DNA of 51,181 bases from Methylobacterium mesophilicum (GTDB lineage: Bacteria > Pseudomonadota > Alphaproteobacteria > Rhizobiales > Beijerinckiaceae): contig NZ_BPQU01000033.1 of assembly GCF_022179445.1 (NCBI RefSeq), positions 1-51,181 on the forward strand, given 5' to 3'. Shown here in pieces: positions 16,801 through 25,503 of the stretch (positions are counted from its first letter, which is position 1; the number at the start of each line of letters is the position of its first letter). The notes under the pieces are model-generated. The model was not told the origin of the DNA and did no database searches. It saw nothing but the letters and a program-made list of their open reading frames with translations. The position numbers and the translations under genes are program-made.

Positions 16801-19800
16801 GCGATCCCGCCTACGCCGAGCTCGCCCTGACCACGAATTTTTCGTTTTTACGCGGCGCCTCGCATCCGCAGGAATACGTCGTGCAAGGCGCGGCCTACGG
16901 GCTCGCCGCGATCGGGGTCGCCGACCGCAACACTGTGGCCGGAGTGGTGCGGGCCCATGCGGCGGCCCAGGCCCTCAAGGCGGAGGGCGTGGCGATCCGC
17001 GTCCTGCCGGGCGTGCGCCTCGTCACCGAGGACGGGTTCGAGGCCGTGACCTATCCGGTGGACCGGCAGGCCTGGGGCCGCCTCTGCCGGCTACTCACCC
17101 GGGGCAACCGGCGCAGCCGCAAGGGGGATTGCCGGTTCTCCTTCGCCGAGATGCTGGAGGCCGCCGAGGGGCAGATGTTCATCGCGATCCCGCCGGGCCG
17201 GCGCCCGCGCCCCCCGGACGGTTTTTTGGGCCGGCTCGAAGCCCTGGCCGCGGCCGCCCCGGGCCGGACCTGGCTCGGGGCGAGCCACGCGCGGCGCGGC
17301 GACGAGCGCCGCCGCCTCGGCCTCCTCGCCGAGCTGGGGGAGACCTACGGGGCGCCCATGGTCGCGGTCTCGGATGCGCTCTACCACCATCCCGACCGGC
17401 GCCCGCTCCAGGACGTGGTGGCCTGCATCCGCGAGCGCTGCCGGATCGGGGAGGCCGGCTATCGGCTGGAGGCCAACGCCGAGCGCCACCTGAAGCCGGC
17501 CTCCGAGATCGCCCGGCTGTTCGCCGACCATCCGGAGGCGCTCGCCCGCACGGTCGAGATCGCGCAGGCCTGCACCTTCTGCCTGTCGCAGCTGCACTAC
17601 GAGTATCCCGACGAGCCGGTGCCCCCCGGGCGCACGGCCCAGGAATACCTGGAGGAGAAGACCTGGGAGCGGGCGCGCTGGCGCTATGCCGGTGCCGTCC
17701 CGGCCTCGGTCGGGGCGACGCTCGGCGAGGAGCTGCGGCTCATCGCCAAGCTGGACTACGCCCGCTACTTCCTGACCCTGTTCGACGTGGTCGAGTTCGC
17801 CCGGAGCCGGGGGATCCTGTGCCAGGGGCGCGGCTCGGCGGCCAATTCCGCCGTGTGCTTCTGCCTCGGCATCACCGCCGTGGACCCGTCCAAGCACCGG
17901 CTGCTGTTCGCCCGGTTCATTTCCGAGAACCGGGGCGAGCCCCCCGACATCGACGTCGATTTCGAGCACGCGCGCCGGGAGGAGGTGATCCAGCACCTCT
18001 ACGACCGCTACGGGCGGGCGCGCGCCGCCCTCTGCGCCACGGTGATCCACTATCGCCCACGCATGGCGATCCGAGAGGTCGGCAAGGTCTTAGGGCTCAC
18101 CGAGGACGTGACCGCGGCGATCGCCGACACGGTCTGGGGCTCCTGGGGCAAGGACGTGCCGGACAAGCACGTGCGCGAGGCCGGCCTCGACCCCGACAAC
18201 CCGGTGCTCCGGCAGGCGCTCGACCTCGCGCACCAGCTGATCGGCTTCCCCCGCCACCTGTCGCAGCATGTCGGCGGCTTCATCCTGACCCGCGGGCGCC
18301 TGGACGAGACCGTGCCGGTGGGCAACGGCGCCATGGCGGACCGCACCTTCATCGAGTGGGACAAGGACGACATCGACGCGATCGGCCTGATGAAGGTCGA
18401 CGTGCTGGCGCTCGGCATGCTGACCTGCCTCAAGCGCGGTCTCGATTTTCTGGAGAAGGACCACGGCGTCTTCTACGAGACCCTGGCCGACCTGCCCCGG
18501 GAGGATCCCGACACCTACGCGATGCTGGCGAAGGCCGATTCCGTCGGCGTGTTCCAGGTCGAGAGCCGGGCGCAGATGTCGATGCTGCCCCGCCTCAAGC
18601 CGAAGGAATTCTACGACCTCGTCGTCCAGGTGGCGATCGTGCGCCCGGGTCCGATCCAGGGCGACATGGTCCATCCCTACCTGCGGCGGCGGTCGGGGCA
18701 GGAGCCGGTGGTCTATCCGTCCCCCGACCCCGCCCACGGCGATGCGGACGAGCTGAAGGAGGTCCTGAAAAAAACCTACGGCGTGCCGCTGTTCCAGGAG
18801 CACGCGATGCAGATCGCCATCACGGCGGCGGGCTTCACCCCGGCCGAGGCCGACGGGCTGCGCCGGGCGATGGCGACGTTCCGGCATGTCGGCACGATCG
18901 GCGGCTTCGAGCAGAAGTTCGTGGGCGGCATGACCGGCCGCGGCTACCCGGCGGATTTCGCAGAGCGCTGCTTCGCGCAGATCAAGGGCTTCTCCACCTA
19001 CGGCTTCCCGGAGAGCCACGCGGCGAGCTTCGCGCTCCTGGTCTACGCCTCGGCCTGGATGAAGTGCCGGCACCCGGACGTGTTCCTGGCCGCGATCCTC
19101 AACGCCCAGCCGATGGGCTTCTACCAGCCCGCCCAGCTGGTGCGGGACGCCCGCGCCCACGGGGTCGAGGTGCGGGGCGTCTGCGTCAACGCCAGCGCCT
19201 GGGACTGCACCCTGGAGCCGGCCGGGGATCCGAAGCTGCACGCGGTGCGCCTCGGCCTGCGGCAGGTGAACGGCCTGCCCGAGGCCGCGATGCACCGGCT
19301 CGTCCGGCTGCGCGCCAACGGCTATGCCAGCATCGAGGGCCTGCAGGCGGCCCTGGCCCTGCCCCGCAACGCCCTGGAGCGCCTGGCCGAGGCCGACGCG
19401 TTCCGGTCGCTGGGCCTCGACCGGCGCGCCGCCCTGTGGATGGTGCGCACGCTCGAGGGCACCTCCTCCCGCAAGGCCGCCAAGGCGGACGGGACCGAGC
19501 GCCGCGGCCATCTCCTCGACGCGCCGCTGCCGCTCTTCGCCTGGCACGCCGACGACGGCCTGTTCCGGCACGAGCCGACCGTGGACCTGCCGGCGTTGCC
19601 CCTGTCCGAGGCGGTGGCCGAGGATTACGCCGCCACCGGCCTGTCCCTGCAGGGGCACCCGGTCGCGTTCTTCCGGGGCCGGCTCGCCCGGATCGGCGCG
19701 ATCCCGGCCCGGGCCCATCAGGATCCGGCCCTGCCCCAGGGCGCCCGGGTCACGGTGGCGGGCCTGGTGCTGATCCGCCAGCGGCCGGGCACCGCCAAGG

Positions 19801-20087
19801 GCGTGGTGTTCCTGACCCTGGAGGACGAGACCGGCATCGCCAACGTGATCATCTGGAAGACGGTGTTCGAAGCCAACCGGAGGGCCGCCATGCAGGCCCG
19901 CTTCCTCGCCGTGCGCGGCCGGGTGCAGCGGGCCGAGGGGGTGGTCCACCTGGTCGCCGAGGGGTTTCGCGATCTGACGGAGTCCCTGCGCGACCTGCGC
20001 GCCGCCGGGATGAGGCTACCCCCCGAGACCACGGATTTCGGGGCGCCTCAGGACCGGCGGGCGTATCCGAGCCGGGATTTTCATTGA
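16797..20087 (+). CDS. dnaE2: Error-prone DNA polymerase III alpha subunit DnaE2
   Basis: A 1096-residue C-family polymerase for translesion synthesis after damage. Order of parts: an N-terminal PHP domain (LTTNFSFLRGASHPQEYV), the palm with catalytic acids in PPDIDVDFEHARREEVI (about residue 385), a fingers/thumb region (VRPGPIQGDMVHPYLRRR; GFPESHAASFALLVYASAW) and a C-terminal OB-fold (RVTVAGLVLIRQRPGTAKG; FLTLEDETGIANVIIW). The length is typical of DnaE2 and shorter than DnaE1 at 30.8 kb. I start at the GTG at 16797, which overlaps the imuB stop (GTGA); the open frame reaches back to 16425 but only inside imuB. Confidence 0.95.
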   Translation: MSDPAYAELALTTNFSFLRGASHPQEYVVQGAAYGLAAIGVADRNTVAGVVRAHAAAQALKAEGVAIRVLPGVRLVTEDGFEAVTYPVDRQAWGRLCRLLTRGNRRSRKGDCRFSFAEMLEAAEGQMFIAIPPGRRPRPPDGFLGRLEALAAAAPGRTWLGASHARRGDERRRLGLLAELGETYGAPMVAVSDALYHHPDRRPLQDVVACIRERCRIGEAGYRLEANAERHLKPASEIARLFADHPEALARTVEIAQACTFCLSQLHYEYPDEPVPPGRTAQEYLEEKTWERARWRYAGAVPASVGATLGEELRLIAKLDYARYFLTLFDVVEFARSRGILCQGRGSAANSAVCFCLGITAVDPSKHRLLFARFISENRGEPPDIDVDFEHARREEVIQHLYDRYGRARAALCATVIHYRPRMAIREVGKVLGLTEDVTAAIADTVWGSWGKDVPDKHVREAGLDPDNPVLRQALDLAHQLIGFPRHLSQHVGGFILTRGRLDETVPVGNGAMADRTFIEWDKDDIDAIGLMKVDVLALGMLTCLKRGLDFLEKDHGVFYETLADLPREDPDTYAMLAKADSVGVFQVESRAQMSMLPRLKPKEFYDLVVQVAIVRPGPIQGDMVHPYLRRRSGQEPVVYPSPDPAHGDADELKEVLKKTYGVPLFQEHAMQIAITAAGFTPAEADGLRRAMATFRHVGTIGGFEQKFVGGMTGRGYPADFAERCFAQIKGFSTYGFPESHAASFALLVYASAWMKCRHPDVFLAAILNAQPMGFYQPAQLVRDARAHGVEVRGVCVNASAWDCTLEPAGDPKLHAVRLGLRQVNGLPEAAMHRLVRLRANGYASIEGLQAALALPRNALERLAEADAFRSLGLDRRAALWMVRTLEGTSSRKAAKADGTERRGHLLDAPLPLFAWHADDGLFRHEPTVDLPALPLSEAVAEDYAATGLSLQGHPVAFFRGRLARIGAIPARAHQDPALPQGARVTVAGLVLIRQRPGTAKGVVFLTLEDETGIANVIIWKTVFEANRRAAMQARFLAVRGRVQRAEGVVHLVAEGFRDLTESLRDLRAAGMRLPPETTDFGAPQDRRAYPSRDFH

Positions 20088-20228
20088 TCCTTCGACGGCG
20101 GAAGCCCGCCGCGTGCGCAGCGACGCGACCGAGCGGAGGATGACAGACGCCGGGCAGCGTCTGCTGGCGACCCGATCGGGTCGTACACGTTGCCTCTAGA
20201 TCTGCCGGAAAGCGGACATGGGCCCCGA

Positions 20229-20696
20229 TCAACCTCGACCAAGTGGGCCCGCATCGAGTTGTTCGAGGATACGCGTCAGCGTCGCGCGATTGTTTTTATC
20301 GTCTGCGTTTTCGAGTGCATCTTCCAGCACGAGACGGATATCCTCGGCTTCGACCTTCTCCATGTCCCAGTTCGGGTAGAGACGCTCTCGCTCTTCTTCG
20401 CTCTGGCTCAGCGAAACGATGTCATAATGCCGCTCGTCGCGATGCAAAATCGCGATCAGGTTCTGGATCTTGGCGGCCGGCCCCTCGATCCACTGAAAGA
20501 AGACGCCGCTGCCGAAAACCAGCACCCCGGTGATGCCGTGCGCAAAATTGTTGCGCTGGGCCGTCTCGACGATGCGGGAGACTTCGGCGTCATCAACGCC
20601 CTCGGCGGCGCGACTACAATAGACAAAGTGGTAGAGTTTGGGCAGCGCAGCTTCATCTAACTCGACGCCGCGCGGGATTCCGTATTCGTCGAACAT
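20229..20696 (-). CDS. BLUF-domain blue-light photoreceptor (155 aa)
   Basis: A short single-domain BLUF protein that would bind FAD and sense blue light by hydrogen-bond rearrangement. Key residues are in place: Tyr26 in LYHFVYCSRA, Asn50 in RNNFAHGITGVLVF and Gln68 in GVFFQWIEGP, which together form the flavin switch. A C-terminal helical cap follows (RLYPNWDMEKVEAEDIRLVL). No output domain is fused, so it should act through a partner. The start is the ATG at 20696; a TTG at 20744 would add 16 residues. It is the last of three same-strand genes, 78 bp after the other BLUF gene, which points to one operon with the B12-type regulator. Confidence 0.9.
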   Translation of the reverse strand: MFDEYGIPRGVELDEAALPKLYHFVYCSRAAEGVDDAEVSRIVETAQRNNFAHGITGVLVFGSGVFFQWIEGPAAKIQNLIAILHRDERHYDIVSLSQSEEERERLYPNWDMEKVEAEDIRLVLEDALENADDKNNRATLTRILEQLDAGPLGRG

Positions 20697-20822
20697 CAGT
20701 AAGCTCGCTTCATCTGTGGCAGTATGACCAAGGCTCAAATTCAATCGAACCAGTGCCCAGATATACAGGGCGCCGTCGATCCAATTCGGTCAGGAGCCAT
20801 ACTTTGTGATTCGCTCAAAGGT

Positions 20823-21245
20823 TCATGAGTCGTAAGGCGCGTCATCGCGTTCGGGTTCGGCCGCAAGCCGCTCGAATACTTTCAGAGCTTGCAAAGGAGT
20901 GGCTTTATCTATCGCTCCGTTCGCGACGTCAGCCTGTGACCACATCCAAGATCGGGCCGGATCGTCACGCATGGCCCAGCTTGGGAATAACCGGTCCGTC
21001 ACAGGGTGATAGGACAATCGCCTGATCTCCAAATGCCGGTCGTCGCGCAAGATCCGAGCATAGGTGGCATCCAGCGCTTCGGCCGAGCCCTCCAACAACT
21101 GCATGTAGACATCGGCCCTGCAAATGAGGGCGCCGGTGATCCCATCTCGCGCGTTGCATCGCCGCGATTGCGACAGGATGCCATTGAGCATCGCTTGGTC
21201 GAACCCAAATGGGCGCGAGGCATAGATGAGCTGAACGACAGACAT
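20823..21245 (-). CDS. BLUF-domain blue-light photoreceptor (140 aa)
   Basis: A second stand-alone BLUF protein with only moderate similarity to its neighbour. The chromophore-site residues are Tyr8 (VQLIYASRPF), Asn31 (RRCNARDGITGALI) and Gln49 (DVYMQLLEGS). The C-terminal cap runs from SYHPVTDRLFPSWAM. The ATG at 21245 has an AGGAT about ten bases upstream. The gene lies 53 bp after the B12-binding-domain gene and 126 bp before the next ATG, all on the same strand. Two divergent BLUF proteins in one cluster could form a heterodimer or sense different light levels; this is inference. Confidence 0.9.
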   Translation of the reverse strand: MSVVQLIYASRPFGFDQAMLNGILSQSRRCNARDGITGALICRADVYMQLLEGSAEALDATYARILRDDRHLEIRRLSYHPVTDRLFPSWAMRDDPARSWMWSQADVANGAIDKATPLQALKVFERLAAEPERDDAPYDS

Positions 21246-21298
21246 TGCTGCTGGATCCTATCAGGCCGTCCGATTGGTTCGGATCGATAGAGAGAAAT

Positions 21299-22192
21299 CT
21301 ACGGTCGGTCGTTCGCAAGCTCGAAGGCAGATGAGAGCAGTCTCTGTGCGAGCAGAACCGCGGTGGGGGCATCGACCGCCGAGGCATCGGCGCCCACCCG
21401 TTCGACGTATTCGGGATGCTCGAGGAAGACGGGTCCCCCGACCATGACGCCGATTGAGGGGTTGAGCGACGCCCGTCGTACCGCCCGGATCGAGGCGGCG
21501 AGCTGATCGAGATGGCTCTCCCGGCTCAGCGTCAGACCCACGACGCCGAACCACTCCGAGGCGACGAGAGCGGCGATCTCCTCGGGGCTGGAGGCAAGCG
21601 CGCAATCCGCATGCCAGCCGGCCTTCCGCATGAACTGTTCGACGATGGCCAAGCCGAAGGTGTGGAGTTCGCCTGGTGCTCCCATCAGGAGGATGCGCCG
21701 CCCGCTATCGTAGGGCGCGACGCCTCCGTCCGTGCGGAACGTGGCCAACAGGAACTGGAGTTGGGCGAGGCCGGCCGTGACCTCGATGAAGTCGCACAGG
21801 TCGTCGTCCCACATGCGTCCCAGCAGGGCCGCCGAGGGTGCCAACAGGTCGAGGAACAGGTCGTCGACGGAATATCCCTTGGCCGTCAGGGCGGTGAAGG
21901 CGTTCTTGGGGGCCGTGACGTCGTGCCCGAGGATCAGATCCGTGAAGCCCGCGACCGTTTCCGCTTCCAGCTTCGGCAGGACGTCCGACCGGACCTCCCT
22001 CCCGCCGCGATCGATCAGCATGAGCCGTGGGATGATGTCCGTCTGAACGATGCGGCCGAGCGCCAGGGTTCGGTGCCGTGCCTCGTCGGCGGATCTTCGC
22101 CGTGCATAGCCCTCCCGGACATACGCCGCTTCGGCGATCCCCTCCGTGATCAGATCGGCCCACTCCCGGTGGGTTGATCCCTGATCCAGCAT
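21299..22192 (-). CDS. AerR/PpaA-like cobalamin-binding photoregulator
   Basis: A cytoplasmic protein of 297 residues. The middle part has the helical cap typical of B12-binding proteins (LLGRMWDDDLCDFIEVTAG, about 123-141). The Rossmann-like B12 domain starts near 167 (RILLMGAPGELHTFGLA) with His177 in the E-L-H-T-F-G motif, a variant of the DxHxxG cobalt ligand loop seen in AerR/PpaA. VGLTLSRESHLDQLAA and VMVGGPVFLEHPEYVERVGAD complete the fold. AerR and PpaA control photosystem genes with PpsR/CrtJ, and light acts on the bound cobalamin. I take the ATG at 22192 (GGGG eight bases upstream); an ATG at 22222 is possible. It leads an apparent operon with two BLUF genes. Confidence 0.85.
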   Translation of the reverse strand: MLDQGSTHREWADLITEGIAEAAYVREGYARRRSADEARHRTLALGRIVQTDIIPRLMLIDRGGREVRSDVLPKLEAETVAGFTDLILGHDVTAPKNAFTALTAKGYSVDDLFLDLLAPSAALLGRMWDDDLCDFIEVTAGLAQLQFLLATFRTDGGVAPYDSGRRILLMGAPGELHTFGLAIVEQFMRKAGWHADCALASSPEEIAALVASEWFGVVGLTLSRESHLDQLAASIRAVRRASLNPSIGVMVGGPVFLEHPEYVERVGADASAVDAPTAVLLAQRLLSSAFELANDRP

Positions 22193-23200
22193 TGTCTCAT
22201 CCCCATGGTCCGGGGTTGGCATCCCCGTTTGTTATTGACCGTCGTCGGCGAGTACGGGGTGCAAGAGAGACGCAAACGCGCGCGTTGTAAAGGAGGCGAC
22301 TTTCCTACAGGGCTCACCCGATATCAGCAGCTTGCGGCGGGCGCGAAGTACAGCCGCCCTGCGGGAGAGACAGGTCTTCGAACGTCGGCCTCTCATCGAC
22401 CGCAGCCTCGAGCGGACCGACCGCTCCCCAACCGTTGCGGACGGCACCAAACGTGGGATCCCGTCTCGGCGCATGAAGACGCACACTCATCGACCGGCAT
22501 GTCGCCCTTGACAATGTTCCTACTTTGTGCTCATTAGCCGTCACCTGTCCTTCGGCGTTTCGGGAGCGATCCCGCGGCGCTCCTCGGGGGTCCGTCCGGT
22601 GGCTGACCGGCGGGCTCGGGGGACGGGGCGGTGCCCGCGTCGGTGGCTCTCAGCCGCCATCGCCCCGGGCGGCGTGCCGATGCAGGGCGTGTCTCGGATG
22701 CGGGCGTGAAGATCGGGCGGCAGTCTGCCCGGCGGGGTGCGGAAATGCCCCCGCGGCGACCCGGGTCTGGGCGTGACCCTCAGAAACCTGCGGACCCGCC
22801 CACTACGAGGCGGATGTCGGGTGGAAGGCCACGGCGGTGATGCGGGTTCCGGGGGCGTCTCGGCTGCGATTGCGGCTTGGGCGTCATGAGCAGTGACCGC
22901 GAACACGGAGTCGCGGGGATCGGCAGGTCGCACAGACATCGCGACGAGACAGACGGCACCGGCCGGGGACCATGCCCGTCCGATGCCGCGGGTCGCCGCG
23001 GGGATCGGATCCCGGGCGTAACTTGGCCGTCACCTGGGTTCCCGCGGCGTCCCGCGTCCAGCGTGAGGAGACTTCTTGGGCCATGCCCCCGGCGCCGCAG
23101 GCGCGTGGGGACGATGTCGCATATCCGGAGGTGGGCGGACGGGCGCGCGGCGATCGATCCGCCCGGTGAACCGCGGGTCGGGACGAAACCGGCTCAGGTA
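22193..23200. other. About 1 kb without a recognisable gene
   Basis: Open frames exist on both strands but their translations are Arg/Pro/Gly-rich with no domain. The part next to the photoreceptor operon should hold its promoter. A good-looking plus-strand promoter lies at 22508-22536 (TTGACA, 17 bp, TCATTA), framed by a loose ACAA/TTGT palindrome, but no gene follows it on that strand for 1.5 kb. Confidence 0.5.
22508..22536 (+). promoter_or_regulatory. Candidate sigma-70-type promoter with no gene downstream
   Basis: A perfect TTGACA at 22508-22513, a 17 bp spacer and TCATTA at 22531-22536. Transcription would run into a long gene-free stretch, so the product, if any, would be a non-coding or leader RNA. 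Seen by eye only. Confidence 0.35.
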
Positions 23201-23398
23201 CTACAGCAGCGTCCCGGAGGAGGACCGCACCGTCAGCGACTTGCCGGCTCGGGACACCAGATGGGCGAAGGCCAGGGCGGCCGCCGAGGCCTGCGCGGCC
23301 GAGGGAAACGTCCGGGACGACTCGGCGACGGTCTCGTCGGCCTCGTTGAGCAGGACCCAGGACCAGAGATGCTCGGCTTGGCGGATCTGGAAGTGCAT
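23201..23398 (-). CDS. Small protein resembling the YegP/DUF1508 fold
   Basis: A 65-residue protein beginning MHFQIRQAEHLWSWVLLNEA. The strand-strand-helix pattern (W-x-W-x-L-L, then VAESSRTFPSAAQASAAALAF) looks like one unit of the YegP/DUF1508 repeat, a small fold of unknown function. The frame is open 31 codons further upstream, but that part is basic and unlike the rest. A GGGG lies about 11 bases before the chosen ATG. It is the only credible gene in this 1.8 kb interval and lies downstream of the candidate small RNA on the same strand. Confidence 0.55.
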   Translation of the reverse strand: MHFQIRQAEHLWSWVLLNEADETVAESSRTFPSAAQASAAALAFAHLVSRAGKSLTVRSSSGTLL

Positions 23399-23645
23399 GG
23401 CGGGTCCACCCCGTAAGGTCCGGACCACAATGCACCGCGAAAAGACGTTGCGGGTTAATGGCTTGCGCCGCCAAAGTCGAATAGTCGACAAACCATCGAC
23501 TTGTCCGCGCTTTCACCGCTCTTCACAGCGTGCCGTTTGCCACAGGTCTGCAACGTGCCTTGAAGGCAGGGCAAACGACGGCACCTTCCACGCCCGGCAG
23601 CGTGCCGGAAGATCGGGTCGTGCGCGGCGAAGGATGCTGAACAAC

Positions 23646-23675
23646 AAAAAAAGCAAGGCCTGAGGCCTTGCTTTT
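23646..23675 (-). terminator. Rho-independent terminator (minus-strand orientation)
   Basis: A perfect 12 bp stem (AAAAGCAAGGCC at 23649-23660 against 23664-23675, loop TGA). It is followed on the minus strand by seven T residues (plus-strand A-run 23646-23652). On the plus strand only four T residues follow, so the minus direction is favoured. Confidence 0.9.
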
Positions 23676-23787
23676 CAAGCTGCAGTGGCTCGACCTTTGA
23701 TTATCCTACGCATTGCCTGCGTGGCGGTCGGTTTTCCTCCCGAGACTCGGACCCTGCGCCACCTCTTGCGGGCGTCGCAAACATCAC
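23646..23787 (-). ncRNA. Candidate small RNA, about 140 nt, family unknown
   Basis: Between a clear promoter (23794-23822) and a strong terminator (23646-23675) on the minus strand lie about 140 bases with no real gene. The transcript can fold: GTGGCG pairs with CGCCAC around an inner TCCGAG/CTCGGGA stem. It does not show the known motifs of SRP RNA or RNase P RNA, and I could not match it to 6S RNA. A 12-codon reading frame (MRRIIKGRATAA) ends just before the terminator; it has no ribosome site at a proper distance but cannot be excluded. The RNA diverges from proS. Confidence 0.55.
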
Positions 23788-23793
23788 GAGCCG

Positions 23794-23822
23794 CTTATAG
23801 GAACAACAATTCGTGTTGTCAC
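23794..23822 (-). promoter_or_regulatory. Promoter of the candidate small RNA
   Basis: Read on the minus strand: GTGACA (23822-23817), exactly 17 bp, then TATAAG (23799-23794). Transcription should begin near 23787. The local sequence is AT-rich compared with surroundings. Confidence 0.6.
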
Positions 23823-24048
23823 CGGGTGTGCGAGAAAAATCTGCGCTTTCTTGCCGGCAAATGGGCAGTTCGATTCCTATTGCGGCACCGGGCTCGGTCG
23901 GCCCGGCCTCCAATGCCGCGGCCCGATTGCGCGCCCTGTCGGCCGACGGTGCTTGTAATTTGCGTCCCCGGCGTGTTGTGTGCCCGGGCGCCTCGGTGCC
24001 TCCCGGCCGGATCCAGGCCGAACTCCCCGAAGACAAGCCCCCGAAAAC

Positions 24049-25374
24049 ATGCGTCTGTCTCGCTACTTCATGCCGACCTTGCGCGAGACGCCCAAGGAAG
24101 CCGAGATCGTCTCCCACCGCCTGATGCTGCGCGCCGGCCTGGTGCGCCAGGAATCGGCCGGCATCTATGCGTGGCTGCCGCTCGGCCTGCGGGTGCTGGA
24201 GCGGGTCTGCGCGGTGGTCCGTCGCGAGCAGGATCGCTCCGGCGCCATCGAGATCCTGATGCCGACCGTGCAATCGGCCGAGCTGTGGCGGGAATCCGGG
24301 CGCTACGACGCCTACGGCAAGGAAATGCTGCGCCTGAAGGACCGGCACGACCGCGAGATGCTCTACGGCCCCACCGCCGAGGAGATGGTGACGGAGATCT
24401 TCCGGGCCAGCGTGCGGTCCTACAAGGACCTGCCCAAGAACCTCTACCAGATCTCGTGGAAGTTCCGCGACGAGGTGCGGCCGCGCTTCGGCACGATGCG
24501 CTCCCGCGAGTTCCTGATGAAGGACGCCTATTCGTTCGACTTCGACCAGGCCGGGGCACGCCACGCCTACAACCGCATGTTCGTGGCCTACCTGCGCACC
24601 TTCGCGGGGCTCGGCCTCCGGGCGATCCCGATGCGCGCCGACACCGGCCCGATCGGCGGCGACCTGTCCCACGAGTTCATCATCCTGGCCAAGACCGGCG
24701 AGAGCGAGGTGTTCTGCGACCGCGCCTATCTCGACTTCGAGACCCCGCCCGAGACCGTGGATTTCGACGACGTCGCGAGCCTGCAGGGCATCGTCGATTC
24801 CTGGACGTCGCACTATGCCGCCACCGACGAGATCCACGAGCCGGAGGCCTTCGCGGAGGTGCCGGAGGCCGACCGCCTCGCCGCCCGCGGCATCGAGGTC
24901 GGGCACATCTTCTATTTCGGCACCAAGTATTCCGAGCCGATGGGTGCCAAGGTGACCGGGCCGGACGGGATCGAGCGGCCGGTCCATATGGGCTCCTACG
25001 GCATCGGGCCGAGCCGGCTGGTGGCCGCGATCATCGAGGCCAGCCACGACGAGGCCGGCATCATCTGGCCGGATTCGGTCGCACCCTTCGACGTGGCCCT
25101 GATCAACCTCAAAGTCGGCGATTCCGGCACCGACGCCGCCTGCGCGCAGATCCAGGCGGACCTCGAGGCGGCCGGCCTGTCCGTGCTGTACGACGACCGC
25201 GACGAGCGGCCGGGCGCGAAATTCGCCACGGCCGACCTGATCGGCCTGCCCTGGCAGGTGATCGTCGGGCCGAAGGGCCTGGCCGAGGGCAAGGTCGAGC
25301 TGAAGCGGCGTGCCGGCGGCGAGCGTGAGAGCCTCGCCGTTGTCGATCTGCTGGCCCGGATCCGCCGCGTCTGA
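24049..25374 (+). CDS. proS: Prolyl-tRNA synthetase, short alphaproteobacterial form
   Basis: A class II synthetase that charges tRNA-Pro with proline in the cytoplasm. About 441 residues, the short form lacking the INS editing domain. Motif 1 lies near the N-terminus (LPLGLRVLERVCAVVRREQD). Motif 2 shows as QISWKFRDEVRPRFGTMRSR, followed by EFLMKDAYSFD. Motif 3 is in MGSYGIGPSRLVAAIIE. The C-terminal anticodon-binding domain (DVALINLKVG; VLYDDRDERPGAKFATADL) is complete. The ATG at 24049 gives the usual start MRLSRYFMPTLRETP. It is the first of three essential housekeeping genes in the same direction. Confidence 0.96.
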   Translation: MRLSRYFMPTLRETPKEAEIVSHRLMLRAGLVRQESAGIYAWLPLGLRVLERVCAVVRREQDRSGAIEILMPTVQSAELWRESGRYDAYGKEMLRLKDRHDREMLYGPTAEEMVTEIFRASVRSYKDLPKNLYQISWKFRDEVRPRFGTMRSREFLMKDAYSFDFDQAGARHAYNRMFVAYLRTFAGLGLRAIPMRADTGPIGGDLSHEFIILAKTGESEVFCDRAYLDFETPPETVDFDDVASLQGIVDSWTSHYAATDEIHEPEAFAEVPEADRLAARGIEVGHIFYFGTKYSEPMGAKVTGPDGIERPVHMGSYGIGPSRLVAAIIEASHDEAGIIWPDSVAPFDVALINLKVGDSGTDAACAQIQADLEAAGLSVLYDDRDERPGAKFATADLIGLPWQVIVGPKGLAEGKVELKRRAGGERESLAVVDLLARIRRV

Positions 25375-25503
25375 CCCGCCAAGCGGCGCCAGCGCGGCGG
25401 CCGGCCAAATTGCCGGCGGCAATTCTGCTTCAATCCGTGTTTAGGCATCATTTTCGCCGTTCGAGCGGCGACAACGCAGCCAATGGTGCTTAGGGCTAGG
25501 CCG